From Actinomadura nitritigenes (GTDB taxonomy: Bacteria > Actinomycetota > Actinomycetes > Streptosporangiales > Streptosporangiaceae): DNA of 64,000 bases. Each line of letters begins with the position of its first letter. Position 1 is the first letter of the stretch. A program made the position numbers and the translations under genes. The notes under the pieces are model-generated. The model saw only the letters and a list, made by a program, of their open reading frames with translations, searched no databases and was not told the origin of the DNA. The stretch is from positions 62,001 through 126,000 of the forward strand of contig NZ_JAGEOK010000010.1 in assembly GCF_017573545.1 (NCBI RefSeq). Reading direction: 5' to 3'. This document shows, in pieces, positions 53,238 through 61,707 of the stretch.

Positions 53238-53771
53238 ATGCAGGACGCGGTGCTGGCGATGCTCGCGAAGGAACCGTCGCACGGTTACCTCCTCCGCGAG
53301 CGGCTCCGGCGCGCCCTCGGGCCGCTCGGGGAGTCGATGAACGCGGGCCAGGTCTACGTGACCCTCACCCGGCTGGAGAAGCAGGGGCTGGTCGCGTCCG
53401 AACGCGCCGACGGGCTGCCCGACCGGCCGGACCGCAAGGTGTACGCGCTGACGCCGGCCGGGCAGCAGCGGGTGGCCGCGTGGCTGGGCGAGGTGAACTG
53501 GCCGAAGCCGAACCTGGCGGAGTTCCACCTGAAGCTCGCCGCCGCGGCCGCGGGCCGGCTCGCCGATCCGGTGGAACTGGTGGACGCGCAGCGCCGCGAG
53601 CTGCTGCGCCGCCTGAGCGACGTGCAGCGCGCCGTCCTGGCCGAGCCGGACGGGTCGACCGCCGGCCTGCTGCTGGAGGGCGTCGCGCTGCGGCTGCAAG
53701 CGGACCTGCGCTGGCTGGAATCCTGCGAGCGCGTCTGGTCGAGGCTTCGAGACGAATCCGGGGACGCATGA
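53238..53771 (+). CDS. PadR-family transcriptional regulator
   Basis: This 177-residue PadR regulator has an N-terminal winged helix (AVLAMLAKEPSHGYLLRERL, VYVTLTRLEKQGLVASER, then the wing RPDRKVYALTPAGQQRVAAW) and a C-terminal helical dimerisation part, as in PadR-s2 proteins. It is first in an operon with an ABC ATPase (4-bp overlap) and an FtsX-type permease. PadR regulators next to such transporters usually repress them until a peptide antibiotic or hydrophobic drug is present. A clear inverted repeat overlaps its promoter. Confidence 0.93.
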   Translation: MQDAVLAMLAKEPSHGYLLRERLRRALGPLGESMNAGQVYVTLTRLEKQGLVASERADGLPDRPDRKVYALTPAGQQRVAAWLGEVNWPKPNLAEFHLKLAAAAAGRLADPVELVDAQRRELLRRLSDVQRAVLAEPDGSTAGLLLEGVALRLQADLRWLESCERVWSRLRDESGDA

Positions 53772-54508
53772 ACGAGGCGGGCGCCGTGCTGCAGAGCCGC
53801 GGCCTGTGCAAGGAGCACGGCCAGGGGCAGGGGCTGGTCCGGGCTGTCGACGAGGTCGACCTGGACGTCCCGGCGGGCGAGATGCTGGCGGTGACCGGCC
53901 CCAGCGGTTGCGGGAAGTCCACGCTGCTGCACCTGCTGGGCGGCCTGGAGAGGCCCAGCCACGGGGAGGTGTGGCTGGCCGGCCGGCGCATCGACGCCCT
54001 GAGCGAGCGGGCCCTGGCCCGGCTGCGGCGCCGGTCGGTCGGGTTCGTCTTCCAGGCGTTCCACCTCGTGGAGGAGCTGTCGGCGAGGGAGAACGTGGAG
54101 CTGCCCGTGCTGCTGGCCGGCCGTTCGCCGCGCGCGGCCAGGCGCCGGGCGGCCCTGCTGCTGGAGCAGGTCGGGCTCGCCGACCGTGCCCGGCACCTGC
54201 CGTGGGAGCTGTCGGGAGGGCAGCGGCAGCGGGTCGCCATCGCCCGTGCCATGGCCAACGAGCCGCTGGTGCTGCTGGCGGACGAGCCGACCGGGAACCT
54301 CGACACCGCGGCGACGCTCGACGTCCTGCGGCTCTTCGAGGGGCTGCGCGCCGCCGGGCAGACCCTCGTCATCGTCACGCACGACGAGCGGGTCGCGGCG
54401 ACCGCGGACCGGGTGGTCTCGATGCGCGACGGGACGTTCGTCGACGACACCCGGCTGGCGGGCCGGGCCACCGGAGGGCTCGGGGACATGCTCGGGCTGG
54501 GAGAGTGA
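53768..54508 (+). CDS. ABC ATPase, MacB/LolD type
   Basis: This 246-residue ATPase has Walker A GPSGCGKST, the Q-loop FVFQAFHLVEELSARENVEL, the signature LSGGQRQRVAIARAMANEPL, Walker B LLADEPTGNLD and the switch His in IVTHDERVA. EPTGNLD and the length mark the MacB/LolD/BceA type, which energises FtsX-type permeases by mechanotransmission. It overlaps the PadR gene by 4 bp and precedes the permease by 5 bp. Confidence 0.95.
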   Translation: MNEAGAVLQSRGLCKEHGQGQGLVRAVDEVDLDVPAGEMLAVTGPSGCGKSTLLHLLGGLERPSHGEVWLAGRRIDALSERALARLRRRSVGFVFQAFHLVEELSARENVELPVLLAGRSPRAARRRAALLLEQVGLADRARHLPWELSGGQRQRVAIARAMANEPLVLLADEPTGNLDTAATLDVLRLFEGLRAAGQTLVIVTHDERVAATADRVVSMRDGTFVDDTRLAGRATGGLGDMLGLGE

Positions 54509-54513
54509 GCCGC

Positions 54514-56301
54514 ATGGGCCGCGTCCTGGTGGTGCTCCGGCTCGTCGTGGCGGACGTGCGCCGCCATCCCGCCCAGGCCGCGATGATGCTGCTGGCGATC
54601 ACCGCGGCCACTGCCACCCTGTCCCTGGGCATGTCGCTGCGCGGTGCGACCGACGCGCTCTACCTGCACACCCGCGCCGCCACGGCCGGGCCGGACGTGG
54701 TCGCGCTCGCCCCCGGGGGCGACCGGGCCACGTCCTCGGCCCTGGCGGCGCTGGCACGGCAGTCCGGGGTCGTCGCCCATGGCGGACCGTACCGCCAGTA
54801 CTACACGACCGCGACGGCGCACGGCGTGACCTCGGCCGCGGTGGTGCAGGGCGCCGGCGGGGCTCCGGGCCCGGTCGATCGGCCGCTGGTCACCTCGGGC
54901 ACCTGGGTGCGTCCCGGCGGTGCGGTGGTCGAGCGCGGCTTCGCGTCCGCCCTGGGAGTCAAGGTCGGCGACCGCGTGACCGTCGCCGGCCGATCGCTTC
55001 CCATTGCCGGGATCGCCGTGACGACGGCGCACCCCATCTATCCCGGGGCGCAGATGATGGGCCCCGGCGGCGGTCCGAGCGACTACAGCGGCCTGGTCTG
55101 GATGACCGTGGCGGACACCCGGGCGCTCGCGGCCGCCGACCTCCCGGTGACCTCCCTGCTCTACCTGAGACTGCGGGACCCCGCCGCCGCCCGGGACTTC
55201 GTCGCCGCTCGCCGCCACGTCAGCGAAGAGCACCCGACGAACTTCTTCACCTGGCAGTTCATGGCCGAGCAGGACGCGGACATGCTCCGCCAGAGCCGGT
55301 CGGTGCTGGTCATCGGAAGCTGGCTGCTCGCCCTCCTGGCCGTCGGCGGCGTGGCGACGCTGGCGGCGGGACGCGCCACCGGGCAGACCCGGCGGGTCGG
55401 GCTGCTCAAGGCCGTCGGCGCCGCCCCCGGGTTCATCGCCGCCGTCCTGCTCGCCGAGTACCTGGCGCTGGCGCTGATCGCCGACGTGCTGGGGCTGGTG
55501 ATCGCCCGGCTGGCCGCGCCCGGCCTCGCCAACCCCACCGCGAGCCTGCTGTCCGCCGCCGCGGGCCCGACCGGTGACACCATCGCCGCCACGACCGTCC
55601 TCGCCCTGGCCGCGGCGGTCCTCACCACCCTCGGCCCGGCGCGGCGCGCCCTGCGCACCGAGACCGTCACCGCGCTGGCCGACGCCGCCCGCCGGCCCGC
55701 CCACCGGGCCCGGCTGAACAGGCTGTCGGCGCTCCTGCCGACCCCGCTGCTGCTCGGGCTCCGCCTGATCGCCCGCCGGCCCGGCCGCGCCGTCCTGCAC
55801 GCGTGGAGCATCGCGGTCATGATGATCGGCGCCACGGCCCTGCTGATGGCCCGCGTCCAGCCCGACTACGACTACGGCCTGGGCTCCTCCGCCCTGGGCA
55901 ACGTGCAGAGAGAGCAGGGCCACCGGGTGATGCTGGCCGTCACCGTCGCCCTGGCCGTGCTCGCCGCGGTGAACATCGTCACGATCACCTGGACGACCGC
56001 GCTGGAGGCCCGGCCGGTCATGGCCATCGCGCGCACGATCGGCGCGACCCCCGGGCAGATCACGGCCGGGCTGTCCGCCGCGCAGCTCCTCCCGACCCTG
56101 CCCGGCGCCCTCGCCGGCGTCCCCCTGGGGATGTTCCTGGTGCTGTTCTTCTCTCCTCCGAACGTCGCCGTTCCTCCCGTGTGGTCGCTGTTCCTCCCGG
56201 CACTCGCCGCCCCTCTGGCGACGGCGGCGCTGACCGCCCTGCCCGCGCGCCTCGCGGCCCGCCGGTCCGTCGCGCGGACCCTCAGCGCCGAAGGGGCCTG
56301 A
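54514..56301 (+). CDS. FtsX-type ABC permease
   Basis: This 595-residue permease has a first helix at about 20-45, an extracytoplasmic domain of about 200 residues, three helices (about 255-275, 300-330 and 345-380) forming one FtsX module, and a second set (about 420-595) forming another. GRATGQTRRVGLLKAVGAAP matches the FtsX domain entry. This long form with two FtsX modules is typical of actinobacterial antibiotic or lipid exporters. ATG 54514 has GGGAG at a suitable distance; GTG 54505 overlaps the ATPase stop but is too close to that site. Confidence 0.9.
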   Translation: MGRVLVVLRLVVADVRRHPAQAAMMLLAITAATATLSLGMSLRGATDALYLHTRAATAGPDVVALAPGGDRATSSALAALARQSGVVAHGGPYRQYYTTATAHGVTSAAVVQGAGGAPGPVDRPLVTSGTWVRPGGAVVERGFASALGVKVGDRVTVAGRSLPIAGIAVTTAHPIYPGAQMMGPGGGPSDYSGLVWMTVADTRALAAADLPVTSLLYLRLRDPAAARDFVAARRHVSEEHPTNFFTWQFMAEQDADMLRQSRSVLVIGSWLLALLAVGGVATLAAGRATGQTRRVGLLKAVGAAPGFIAAVLLAEYLALALIADVLGLVIARLAAPGLANPTASLLSAAAGPTGDTIAATTVLALAAAVLTTLGPARRALRTETVTALADAARRPAHRARLNRLSALLPTPLLLGLRLIARRPGRAVLHAWSIAVMMIGATALLMARVQPDYDYGLGSSALGNVQREQGHRVMLAVTVALAVLAAVNIVTITWTTALEARPVMAIARTIGATPGQITAGLSAAQLLPTLPGALAGVPLGMFLVLFFSPPNVAVPPVWSLFLPALAAPLATAALTALPARLAARRSVARTLSAEGA

Positions 56302-56311
56302 GCTCCGGCGG

Positions 56312-57346
56312 TCAGATCAGGCCGAGTGAGCCCAGGTCGCGGATCGCGGCGCAGGACCGGGTCGCCATGGCAAGGAACATCCGGTCGCCGCGCTCGGTCC
56401 GCGTCCCGTACGCGCAGCCGAGGACGGTGATCAGCGGGCCCTGGAGGGCGGCGAACCGGTAGTCGTCGAAGCACTCCTCCAGGCCGTAGCCCTCCACCCC
56501 GTACCCGGTCAGCGCCGCGTGGTAGGCCGCGACCAGCGACCGCTCGTGCTCCGCGCGGTCGCCGGGGTCGAGGCTCGTGCCCAGGAAGAAGGCGAGGTCG
56601 CGCAGCGGGTGCCCGAGGCTGAGCGTCTGCCAGTCCACCGCCGTCGCGCCGCGTTCCGGCGCGGGCGGGAACAGCAGGTTGTCGAGCCGGTAGTCGCCGT
56701 GGACGAGGCCGAAGCGCTCGGGACGCGCCGTCACCCACGCGGCGATCGCGCCGGCGGTGTCGCGGAGCGTGCGGACGTCCCGGTCGCCGAGGTCGGCGGC
56801 GAACCGGTCCGCGAAGGTCTCGACGGCGGGCGCGAACACCTCGGCCAGCGTCGCCGCGTCGTCCGCGCCGACCGCGCTCAGCCACGGCAGGTCGGCGAGC
56901 GTCGGGTCGCACCAGCGGGGGCCGTGCAGGCCCGCCAGGTTCGTGACGGCGTCGGCGGCCTGCTCCGGCGTGCAACCCGCGATCTGGTCGCCCTGCGTCG
57001 CCGGATGCAGGTCGTCGAGCAGCAGGACGAAGGCGGTCCCGTCGTCGGACTGGGCGCTGTAGTGGCAGCGGGGCGTCCGCACCGCGACGGTCGGTGCGAT
57101 GTCCCGGTAGAAGGACACCTCGGCGCGGTAGGCGGGGCCGAGGAACGCGCGGGACGCCTCGTCCTCGGCCGCCATCTTCGCGACCAGGCGGCGCGGCACG
57201 CCTTCGGCGCCCTCCAGCCGGACGCGGTAGCACGCGCCGATCTGCCCGGAGCCGACCCTCTCCCAGGCGACGGAGGTCACCGGGGCCTCGAAGATCTCGC
57301 TGAGCGCGGCGGGCGTCAGCCCGGACGGGCCGTCGATGACGGGCAC
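56312..57346 (-). CDS. APH-family kinase, second copy
   Basis: This 344-residue APH-fold kinase has the catalytic loop LVHGDYRLDNLLF, and the metal Asp lies in AVDWQTLSLGHPLRDLAFFL. The N-lobe shows VGSGQIGACYRV and RRLVAKMAAEDEASRAF (ATP-contact Lys in VAKM). It belongs to the group called ecdysteroid-kinase-like or phosphotransferase-enzyme family in steroid-degrading actinobacteria, and differs from the copy at 35274. It is the third gene of a leftward operon after the CYP142-like P450 and an LLM oxidoreductase (3-bp gap). Phosphorylation of a hydroxylated lipid or acyl-CoA is plausible. Confidence 0.87.
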   Translation of the reverse strand: MPVIDGPSGLTPAALSEIFEAPVTSVAWERVGSGQIGACYRVRLEGAEGVPRRLVAKMAAEDEASRAFLGPAYRAEVSFYRDIAPTVAVRTPRCHYSAQSDDGTAFVLLLDDLHPATQGDQIAGCTPEQAADAVTNLAGLHGPRWCDPTLADLPWLSAVGADDAATLAEVFAPAVETFADRFAADLGDRDVRTLRDTAGAIAAWVTARPERFGLVHGDYRLDNLLFPPAPERGATAVDWQTLSLGHPLRDLAFFLGTSLDPGDRAEHERSLVAAYHAALTGYGVEGYGLEECFDDYRFAALQGPLITVLGCAYGTRTERGDRMFLAMATRSCAAIRDLGSLGLI

Positions 57347-57349
57347 GGG

Positions 57350-58429
57350 TCAGCTCCGTCCGGGGTTGTGCCGGGCGGCGCGCGCGAGGCCCTCCGGCCT
57401 GACGTCCCGGTAGGCGGCCACGACCGGTTCGACCTCCGACGGCGTCACCCCGTGCAGGATCACGCCGTCGGCCCCGGCGGCGAACTGGTCGAGGACGCGC
57501 CGCGCGCACGCCTCGGCGGTGCCGGTCGCGGAGGCGGCGAGCCACTCGTCCGGGACGAGCGTCGCGACGTGCTCCAGCTGCTCCGCCGTGCCGATCGCGT
57601 CGAACGCACCGGGGAAGCCGCTGACGAGGCCGTCCGCGCGGAACCGGGCGAGCGGCGCCGGGTCCCAGCCGTTCACGCGGACGAGCAGGTCGCCGTACCC
57701 CTGCAGGTAGGTCGCGAACCGGCCGACGAGCTTGCGCAGCCGCTGCTCCTCGTCCAGGTGGTCGCCGACGGTCGCGAGGACCGACCAGACGCGGACGCCC
57801 GCGGGGTCGCGCCCGGCGCGCTCGGCGCCCCGCCGCACGGCCCGCACCGAGCGCTCCAGGGTCTCGTCGGTGAAGAAGGTGTGCAGGACGACGCCGTCCG
57901 CGACGCGGCCGGCGAACTCGAGGGTCTTCTCGCCCATCGCGGTGAGCAGGATCGGGATGTCCTCGTCGAAGGCCGCGTCCTGGTTCAGGTACGGGAAGTC
58001 GCCGGCGGGCCCGTGGTGGTCGACGACCGCCTCGCCGCGCCACAGCCGCCGCATGATCCCGATGAAGTCCTCGAGCTGCGCGGACGTGACCCGCGGCAGG
58101 CCCATCACGTCGAACAGCAGGTCGAAGCCGCGGCCGAGGCCGAGCGCGAAGCGCCCGCCGGTGAGCCGGTGCATCGTCGCCGCGAACGTCGCGGTGACGA
58201 GCGGGTGCCGGGTGTTGTGGTTCGTGGCTGCGGTGGCGATGCCGAGCCGCTCGCTCACCGCGCCCGCCGCGCCCGACAGGGTCGCGGCGTCCTTGGTGGC
58301 GAAGCGCTCGGACAGGAACACCGAGCCGAGGCCGAGCCGCTCGCCGTCGCGCACCTGGCCGAGCAGGTCCCGGGGCGAGGACGAGTGCCCGGCCAGCCCG
58401 TAGAAGCCGAGTTCCGGCAGGTCGTCCAC
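57350..58429 (-). CDS. LLM-class flavin/F420-dependent oxidoreductase
   Basis: This 359-residue luciferase-like TIM-barrel oxidoreductase has GERLGLGSVFLSERFATKDA, LSERLGIATAATNHNTRHPL, ATMHRLTGGRFALGLGRGFD and FAGRVADGVVLHTFF, all matching F420-dependent or FMN-dependent LLM enzymes. GTG 58429 starts 2 bp after the P450 stop, so the two are tightly coupled. Reading frames open further upstream run antisense-like through the P450 and are not real extensions. It may reduce or oxidise the P450 product. Confidence 0.88.
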   Translation of the reverse strand: MDDLPELGFYGLAGHSSSPRDLLGQVRDGERLGLGSVFLSERFATKDAATLSGAAGAVSERLGIATAATNHNTRHPLVTATFAATMHRLTGGRFALGLGRGFDLLFDVMGLPRVTSAQLEDFIGIMRRLWRGEAVVDHHGPAGDFPYLNQDAAFDEDIPILLTAMGEKTLEFAGRVADGVVLHTFFTDETLERSVRAVRRGAERAGRDPAGVRVWSVLATVGDHLDEEQRLRKLVGRFATYLQGYGDLLVRVNGWDPAPLARFRADGLVSGFPGAFDAIGTAEQLEHVATLVPDEWLAASATGTAEACARRVLDQFAAGADGVILHGVTPSEVEPVVAAYRDVRPEGLARAARHNPGRS

Positions 58430-58431
58430 CG

Positions 58432-59622
58432 TCAGGCCCCCAGCGGCGCGGACGGGGTGAACCGCACCTTGAACGACTCGTAGCCGGAGACGAAGTTCGC
58501 GGCCCGGTGGGCGGGCTCGCCGTCCTCGATCGGCTCGATGTCGGGCAGCCGGGCCATCAGCCGCTCGAACATCACCTTCAGCTCCAGCCGGGCGAGGCTG
58601 TTGCCGAGGCAGAAGTGCGGGCCGTTGCCGAACGCGATGTGGTCGTTGGGGGTGCGCTCCACGTCGAAGCGGAACGGGTCGTCGAACACGTCCTCGTCCC
58701 GGTTGGCCGACGGGTACAGCAGCAGCACCTTGTCGCCCTCGCGGATCGTCCGCCCGCCCAGCTCGACGTCGCGGGTCGCGGTCCGGTTCATGTTCTTGAT
58801 GGGGGAGACCCAGCGCAGCATCTCCTCGACCGCCGTCGGGATCTTCCCGGGGTCGTCGATGAGCGCGCGGCGCTGGCCGGGGTGGAGGCACAGCTGGTAC
58901 ATGCCGCCGGAGATGACGTGCCGGGTGGTCTCGTCGCCGCCGATGAGGATCAGCAGCGACTCCTGGAGCAGCGAGTCGTGGTCGAGGTGGTCGCCGTCGA
59001 TCTCGGCGTGCACCAGGATGCTGAGCAGGTCGTCGCGCGGTTCGGCGCGGCGCAGCTCGACGGCCCGGGCGGCGTACTCGTTGAAGCCGCTGAAGGCCTC
59101 GCCGGCCTTGACCATCAGCTCCAGGTCGTCGCCGCCGGTCAGGGCGCGGAGCATGTCGTCCGACCAGGCCAGCAGCTTCTGCCGGTCCTCCGGGGCGAAG
59201 CCGAGCGCGTCGCCGATCACGATCAGCGGGAGCTGGGCGGCGATGTCGTGGACGAAGTCGCACTCGCCCTTCTCGCAGACGCCGTCGAGGATCTCGTCGC
59301 AGATCCGGCGCAGGTAGTCCTCCTGCGCGGCGACCCGGCGCGGGGTGAAGCCGGCGCTGACGAGCTTGCGGCGCAGCTTGTGCTCCGGGTCGTCCATGTC
59401 GATCATCATCGGCATCGCGGCGTTGTCGGGCCGGATGCCGTGCGCGCTGGAGAACGCCTCCGGGTTCCGGGACACCGCCTTGACGTCGGCGTGCTTGGAG
59501 ATCCCCCAGACGCCGCCGTTCTCGTCCCGGTACACCGGCTCGTTCTCGCGGATCCAGCGCAGTTCCTCGTGCGGGTCGCGGCCCCAGAACTCGCCGCTGA
59601 CCAGGTTGATCGACTCGTGCAT
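58432..59622 (-). CDS. Cytochrome P450, CYP142-like
   Basis: This 396-residue P450 resembles M. tuberculosis CYP142, a cholesterol side-chain 26/27-oxidase. Shared stretches include GIRPDNAAMPMMIDMDDPEH, LRRKLVSAGFTPRRV, GECDFVHDIAAQLPL, the I-helix LLILIGGDETTRH, ExxR in VEEMLRWVSPIKNM, the haem loop FGNGPHFCLGNSLARLEL and the ending PANFVSG-like RAANFVSGYES. The resemblance is strong but not a measured identity. It begins the leftward P450-LLM-APH operon; GGTGGAG precedes ATG 59622. Terminal hydroxylation of a sterol-like or branched lipid side chain is the likely role. Confidence 0.92.
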   Translation of the reverse strand: MHESINLVSGEFWGRDPHEELRWIRENEPVYRDENGGVWGISKHADVKAVSRNPEAFSSAHGIRPDNAAMPMMIDMDDPEHKLRRKLVSAGFTPRRVAAQEDYLRRICDEILDGVCEKGECDFVHDIAAQLPLIVIGDALGFAPEDRQKLLAWSDDMLRALTGGDDLELMVKAGEAFSGFNEYAARAVELRRAEPRDDLLSILVHAEIDGDHLDHDSLLQESLLILIGGDETTRHVISGGMYQLCLHPGQRRALIDDPGKIPTAVEEMLRWVSPIKNMNRTATRDVELGGRTIREGDKVLLLYPSANRDEDVFDDPFRFDVERTPNDHIAFGNGPHFCLGNSLARLELKVMFERLMARLPDIEPIEDGEPAHRAANFVSGYESFKVRFTPSAPLGA

Positions 59623-59695
59623 CGTGCCATCTCCACCAGTAGCGGGGGCCGGACGGCCCGGCCCGGCGTGTGCGGTTCGCGCCCGACGGATCGAA

Positions 59696-59713
59696 ATGAG
59701 ACTGCCGTCTCAT
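59696..59713. promoter_or_regulatory. Perfect inverted repeat in the P450/ligase promoter
   Basis: ATGAGACTGCCGTCTCAT has perfect 7-bp arms (ATGAGAC/GTCTCAT) around TGCC. It lies between the divergent CYP142-like P450 and acyl-CoA synthetase genes, 11 bp from the other motif at 59725-59742. It looks like a TetR-type operator, but its regulator is not identified. Confidence 0.58.
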
Positions 59714-59724
59714 CCTTTCGTAGA

Positions 59725-59742
59725 CTTGATGTTATATACAAG
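59725..59742. promoter_or_regulatory. CTTG-N10-CAAG dyad, related to the shared operator
   Basis: CTTGATGTTATATACAAG begins with CTTGATG and ends ATACAAG, the same half-sites seen at 49290-49302 and 51735-51747, but the halves are further apart. It lies 37 bp before the acyl-CoA synthetase start. It may be a variant GntR site; its AT-rich centre may also include a -10 element. Confidence 0.45.
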
Positions 59743-59779
59743 GGGTGACTCGACCCGGCGGCCCGACGGGAAGTGATCG

Positions 59780-61507
59780 ATGCCCGCTCCCTCGACCCTG
59801 GCGTGGCACGGCGACGAGCTGCTCGACGACGGTGTGCGCGAGCTGCTCTGCGGGCCCGGCGCGATGTTCGAGCGCCGCGTCGAGGACGTGCTCGGCGTGC
59901 CGACCGAGGTGTTCGCGCAGCGGGCGCCGCACGTCCCCGCCATGCTCGCCGGCGCCGCGTCCGGCACCCCCGGCCTGACCTACCTGGCCTTCGCCGGCGC
60001 GCCGGACCGCGCCGTGACGTTCGCCGAGGCGCACCGGCTGGCCGCCGCGTACGCCCGTGTGCTGTCGGCCCGGTACGGGATCGGCAAGGGCGACCGGGTG
60101 GCGGTCGCGGCGCCGAACGGGCTGGAGCACATCCTGCTGTGGTGGGGGACGCTCTCCCTCGGCGCGATCATGGTCGGGCTGAACGGCTGGTGGACGCCGC
60201 GCGAGCTCGACCACGGCATCGGCCTGGCCGGGCCGGCCGTGCTGTTCGGCTCGGGGAAGCCGCTGGTGCGCCTGGCCGGGACCCGCGCCGCCGCCGACGG
60301 CGTCCCGGTCGTGTCCCTGGACGAGCTGCACGCCGCCGCCGTCGCGCTGGAGGACCCGCCGGCCGCGCCGCCCGGCGCCGGGATCCACGAGGACGATCCC
60401 GCGGCGATCATGTTCACCAGCGGGACGACCGGACGCCCGAAGGGCGCCACCCTGTCGCACCGCAACCTCGTGCACTTCGGGCTGTTCGGCGGGCTCGGCG
60501 GCGCCGTCGCCGCCCTCACCGGCCCGCCCGGCCGGAGGCAGGTGCCGGACGGCGTGCAGCGCGCCTCGGTGTTCGCCAACCCGCTGTTCCACGTGTCCGG
60601 CGCCTGCCTCGCGCTCGCGAACGCGCCGCTGTTCGGGCTCAAGCTCGTCCTGCCGCCGCCCGGACGCTGGGACGCGGAGGCCGCGCTGAAGCTCACCCAC
60701 GACCACGGGCTGACGCAGTGGACCGGCGTCCCGACCCACTTCTGGCAGATGCTGGCCCACCCGCGGTTCGCCGAGTACGACACCTCCCGGGTCGCGACGG
60801 TCGGCAGCGGCGGCGCCGCGTTCGCGCCCGAGCTGGTGCGGCTGTTCGAGGAGAAGCTGCCCGGCGTCGGCATCACCAACGGCTACGGGATGACCGAGAC
60901 GACCGGGACCGGCACCTTCCTCAACGGCAGGGAGATGGACGGGCATCCCGCCTCGGTCGGCGCCGCCGCCCCCACCGTCCGCGTGCAGGTCCGCGACGAG
61001 GACGGGAACCCGCTGCCCGAGGGCGAGGTCGGGCGCGTCCACATCGCCGGCGCGGGGGTGTTCCTCGGCTACTGGGGCGACGAGGAGGCGACGGCGGAGG
61101 CGCTCACCCCGGACCGCTGGTACCGGTCGAGCGACTTCGGCCGGATCGTGGACGGCGTGCTGTACCTGGAGAGCCGGATGCGCGACCTCGTCATCCGGGG
61201 CGGCGAGAACGTCTACCCGATCGAGATCGAGTACCGGCTCGTCGAGCATCCCGGCATCGCCGACGCCTGCGTCGTCGGCGTCCCGCACACCGTCCTCGGC
61301 CAGGAGGTCAAGGCCGTCGTCGTGCCCCGCGAGGGAGCCCGCCTCACCGAGCGGGAGGTGCGGGACTGGGTGGCCGCGGCGCTCGCGCCCTTCAAGGTGC
61401 CGGCCCACGTGGAGTTCCGCGAGGCGCTGCCCTACAACGAGGCCGGGAAGGTCATGAAGCGCCTCCTGGAAGAGGCGCCGCCGCCCGGGCGCGACCATGC
61501 GGTCTGA
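59780..61507 (+). CDS. Acyl-CoA synthetase (FadD-like)
   Basis: This 575-residue adenylate-forming CoA ligase has the motif IMFTSGTTGRPKGATLSHRN, the A5 segment NGYGMTETTGTGTF, the hinge region SRMRDLVIRGGENVYPIEIE and the catalytic Lys in YNEAGKVMKRLL. It would activate a carboxylic acid generated by the divergent P450 cluster or taken up from outside. The start ATG has GGGAAG nearby. Two dyads (59696-59713 and 59725-59742) in the 157-bp divergent region could regulate it together with the P450 operon. Confidence 0.93.
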   Translation: MPAPSTLAWHGDELLDDGVRELLCGPGAMFERRVEDVLGVPTEVFAQRAPHVPAMLAGAASGTPGLTYLAFAGAPDRAVTFAEAHRLAAAYARVLSARYGIGKGDRVAVAAPNGLEHILLWWGTLSLGAIMVGLNGWWTPRELDHGIGLAGPAVLFGSGKPLVRLAGTRAAADGVPVVSLDELHAAAVALEDPPAAPPGAGIHEDDPAAIMFTSGTTGRPKGATLSHRNLVHFGLFGGLGGAVAALTGPPGRRQVPDGVQRASVFANPLFHVSGACLALANAPLFGLKLVLPPPGRWDAEAALKLTHDHGLTQWTGVPTHFWQMLAHPRFAEYDTSRVATVGSGGAAFAPELVRLFEEKLPGVGITNGYGMTETTGTGTFLNGREMDGHPASVGAAAPTVRVQVRDEDGNPLPEGEVGRVHIAGAGVFLGYWGDEEATAEALTPDRWYRSSDFGRIVDGVLYLESRMRDLVIRGGENVYPIEIEYRLVEHPGIADACVVGVPHTVLGQEVKAVVVPREGARLTEREVRDWVAAALAPFKVPAHVEFREALPYNEAGKVMKRLLEEAPPPGRDHAV

Positions 61508-61514
61508 CAACGGC

Positions 61515-61520
61515 TACAAT
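61515..61520 (+). promoter_or_regulatory. Possible promoter before the GntR gene
   Basis: TACAAT, inside the AT-rich stretch CTACAATATATTCTTTG (61514-61530), is a good -10-like element in otherwise GC-rich DNA. No convincing -35 is visible. It also contains the TACAA half-site shared with other dyads in this region, so autoregulation is possible. The leader to ATG 61708 would be about 180 bases; otherwise the 61508-61707 gap holds nothing recognisable. Confidence 0.35.
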
Positions 61521-61707
61521 ATATTCTTTGCGCGCCGGCCGCGGAGGTGCGCCGCCACGGCGGGCGCGCCGGCCCCGCGGGCCGCCGGACGCGGAGAATG
61601 CGCGCTGCGAGCCTTGCGTTGCGTGCCGGGCGGTGTCGGACCGCCCACCGGACCTAGGGGTGAGGACGATCCCGCGGAGCCAGGAACCCGAGCTGCGGGG
61701 CGCCGCC

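Noticed and set aside
54505..54513. GTG 54505 as the start of the FtsX-type permease
   Set aside because: It overlaps the ATPase stop, but the GGGAG site is only one base away; ATG 54514 has suitable spacing.
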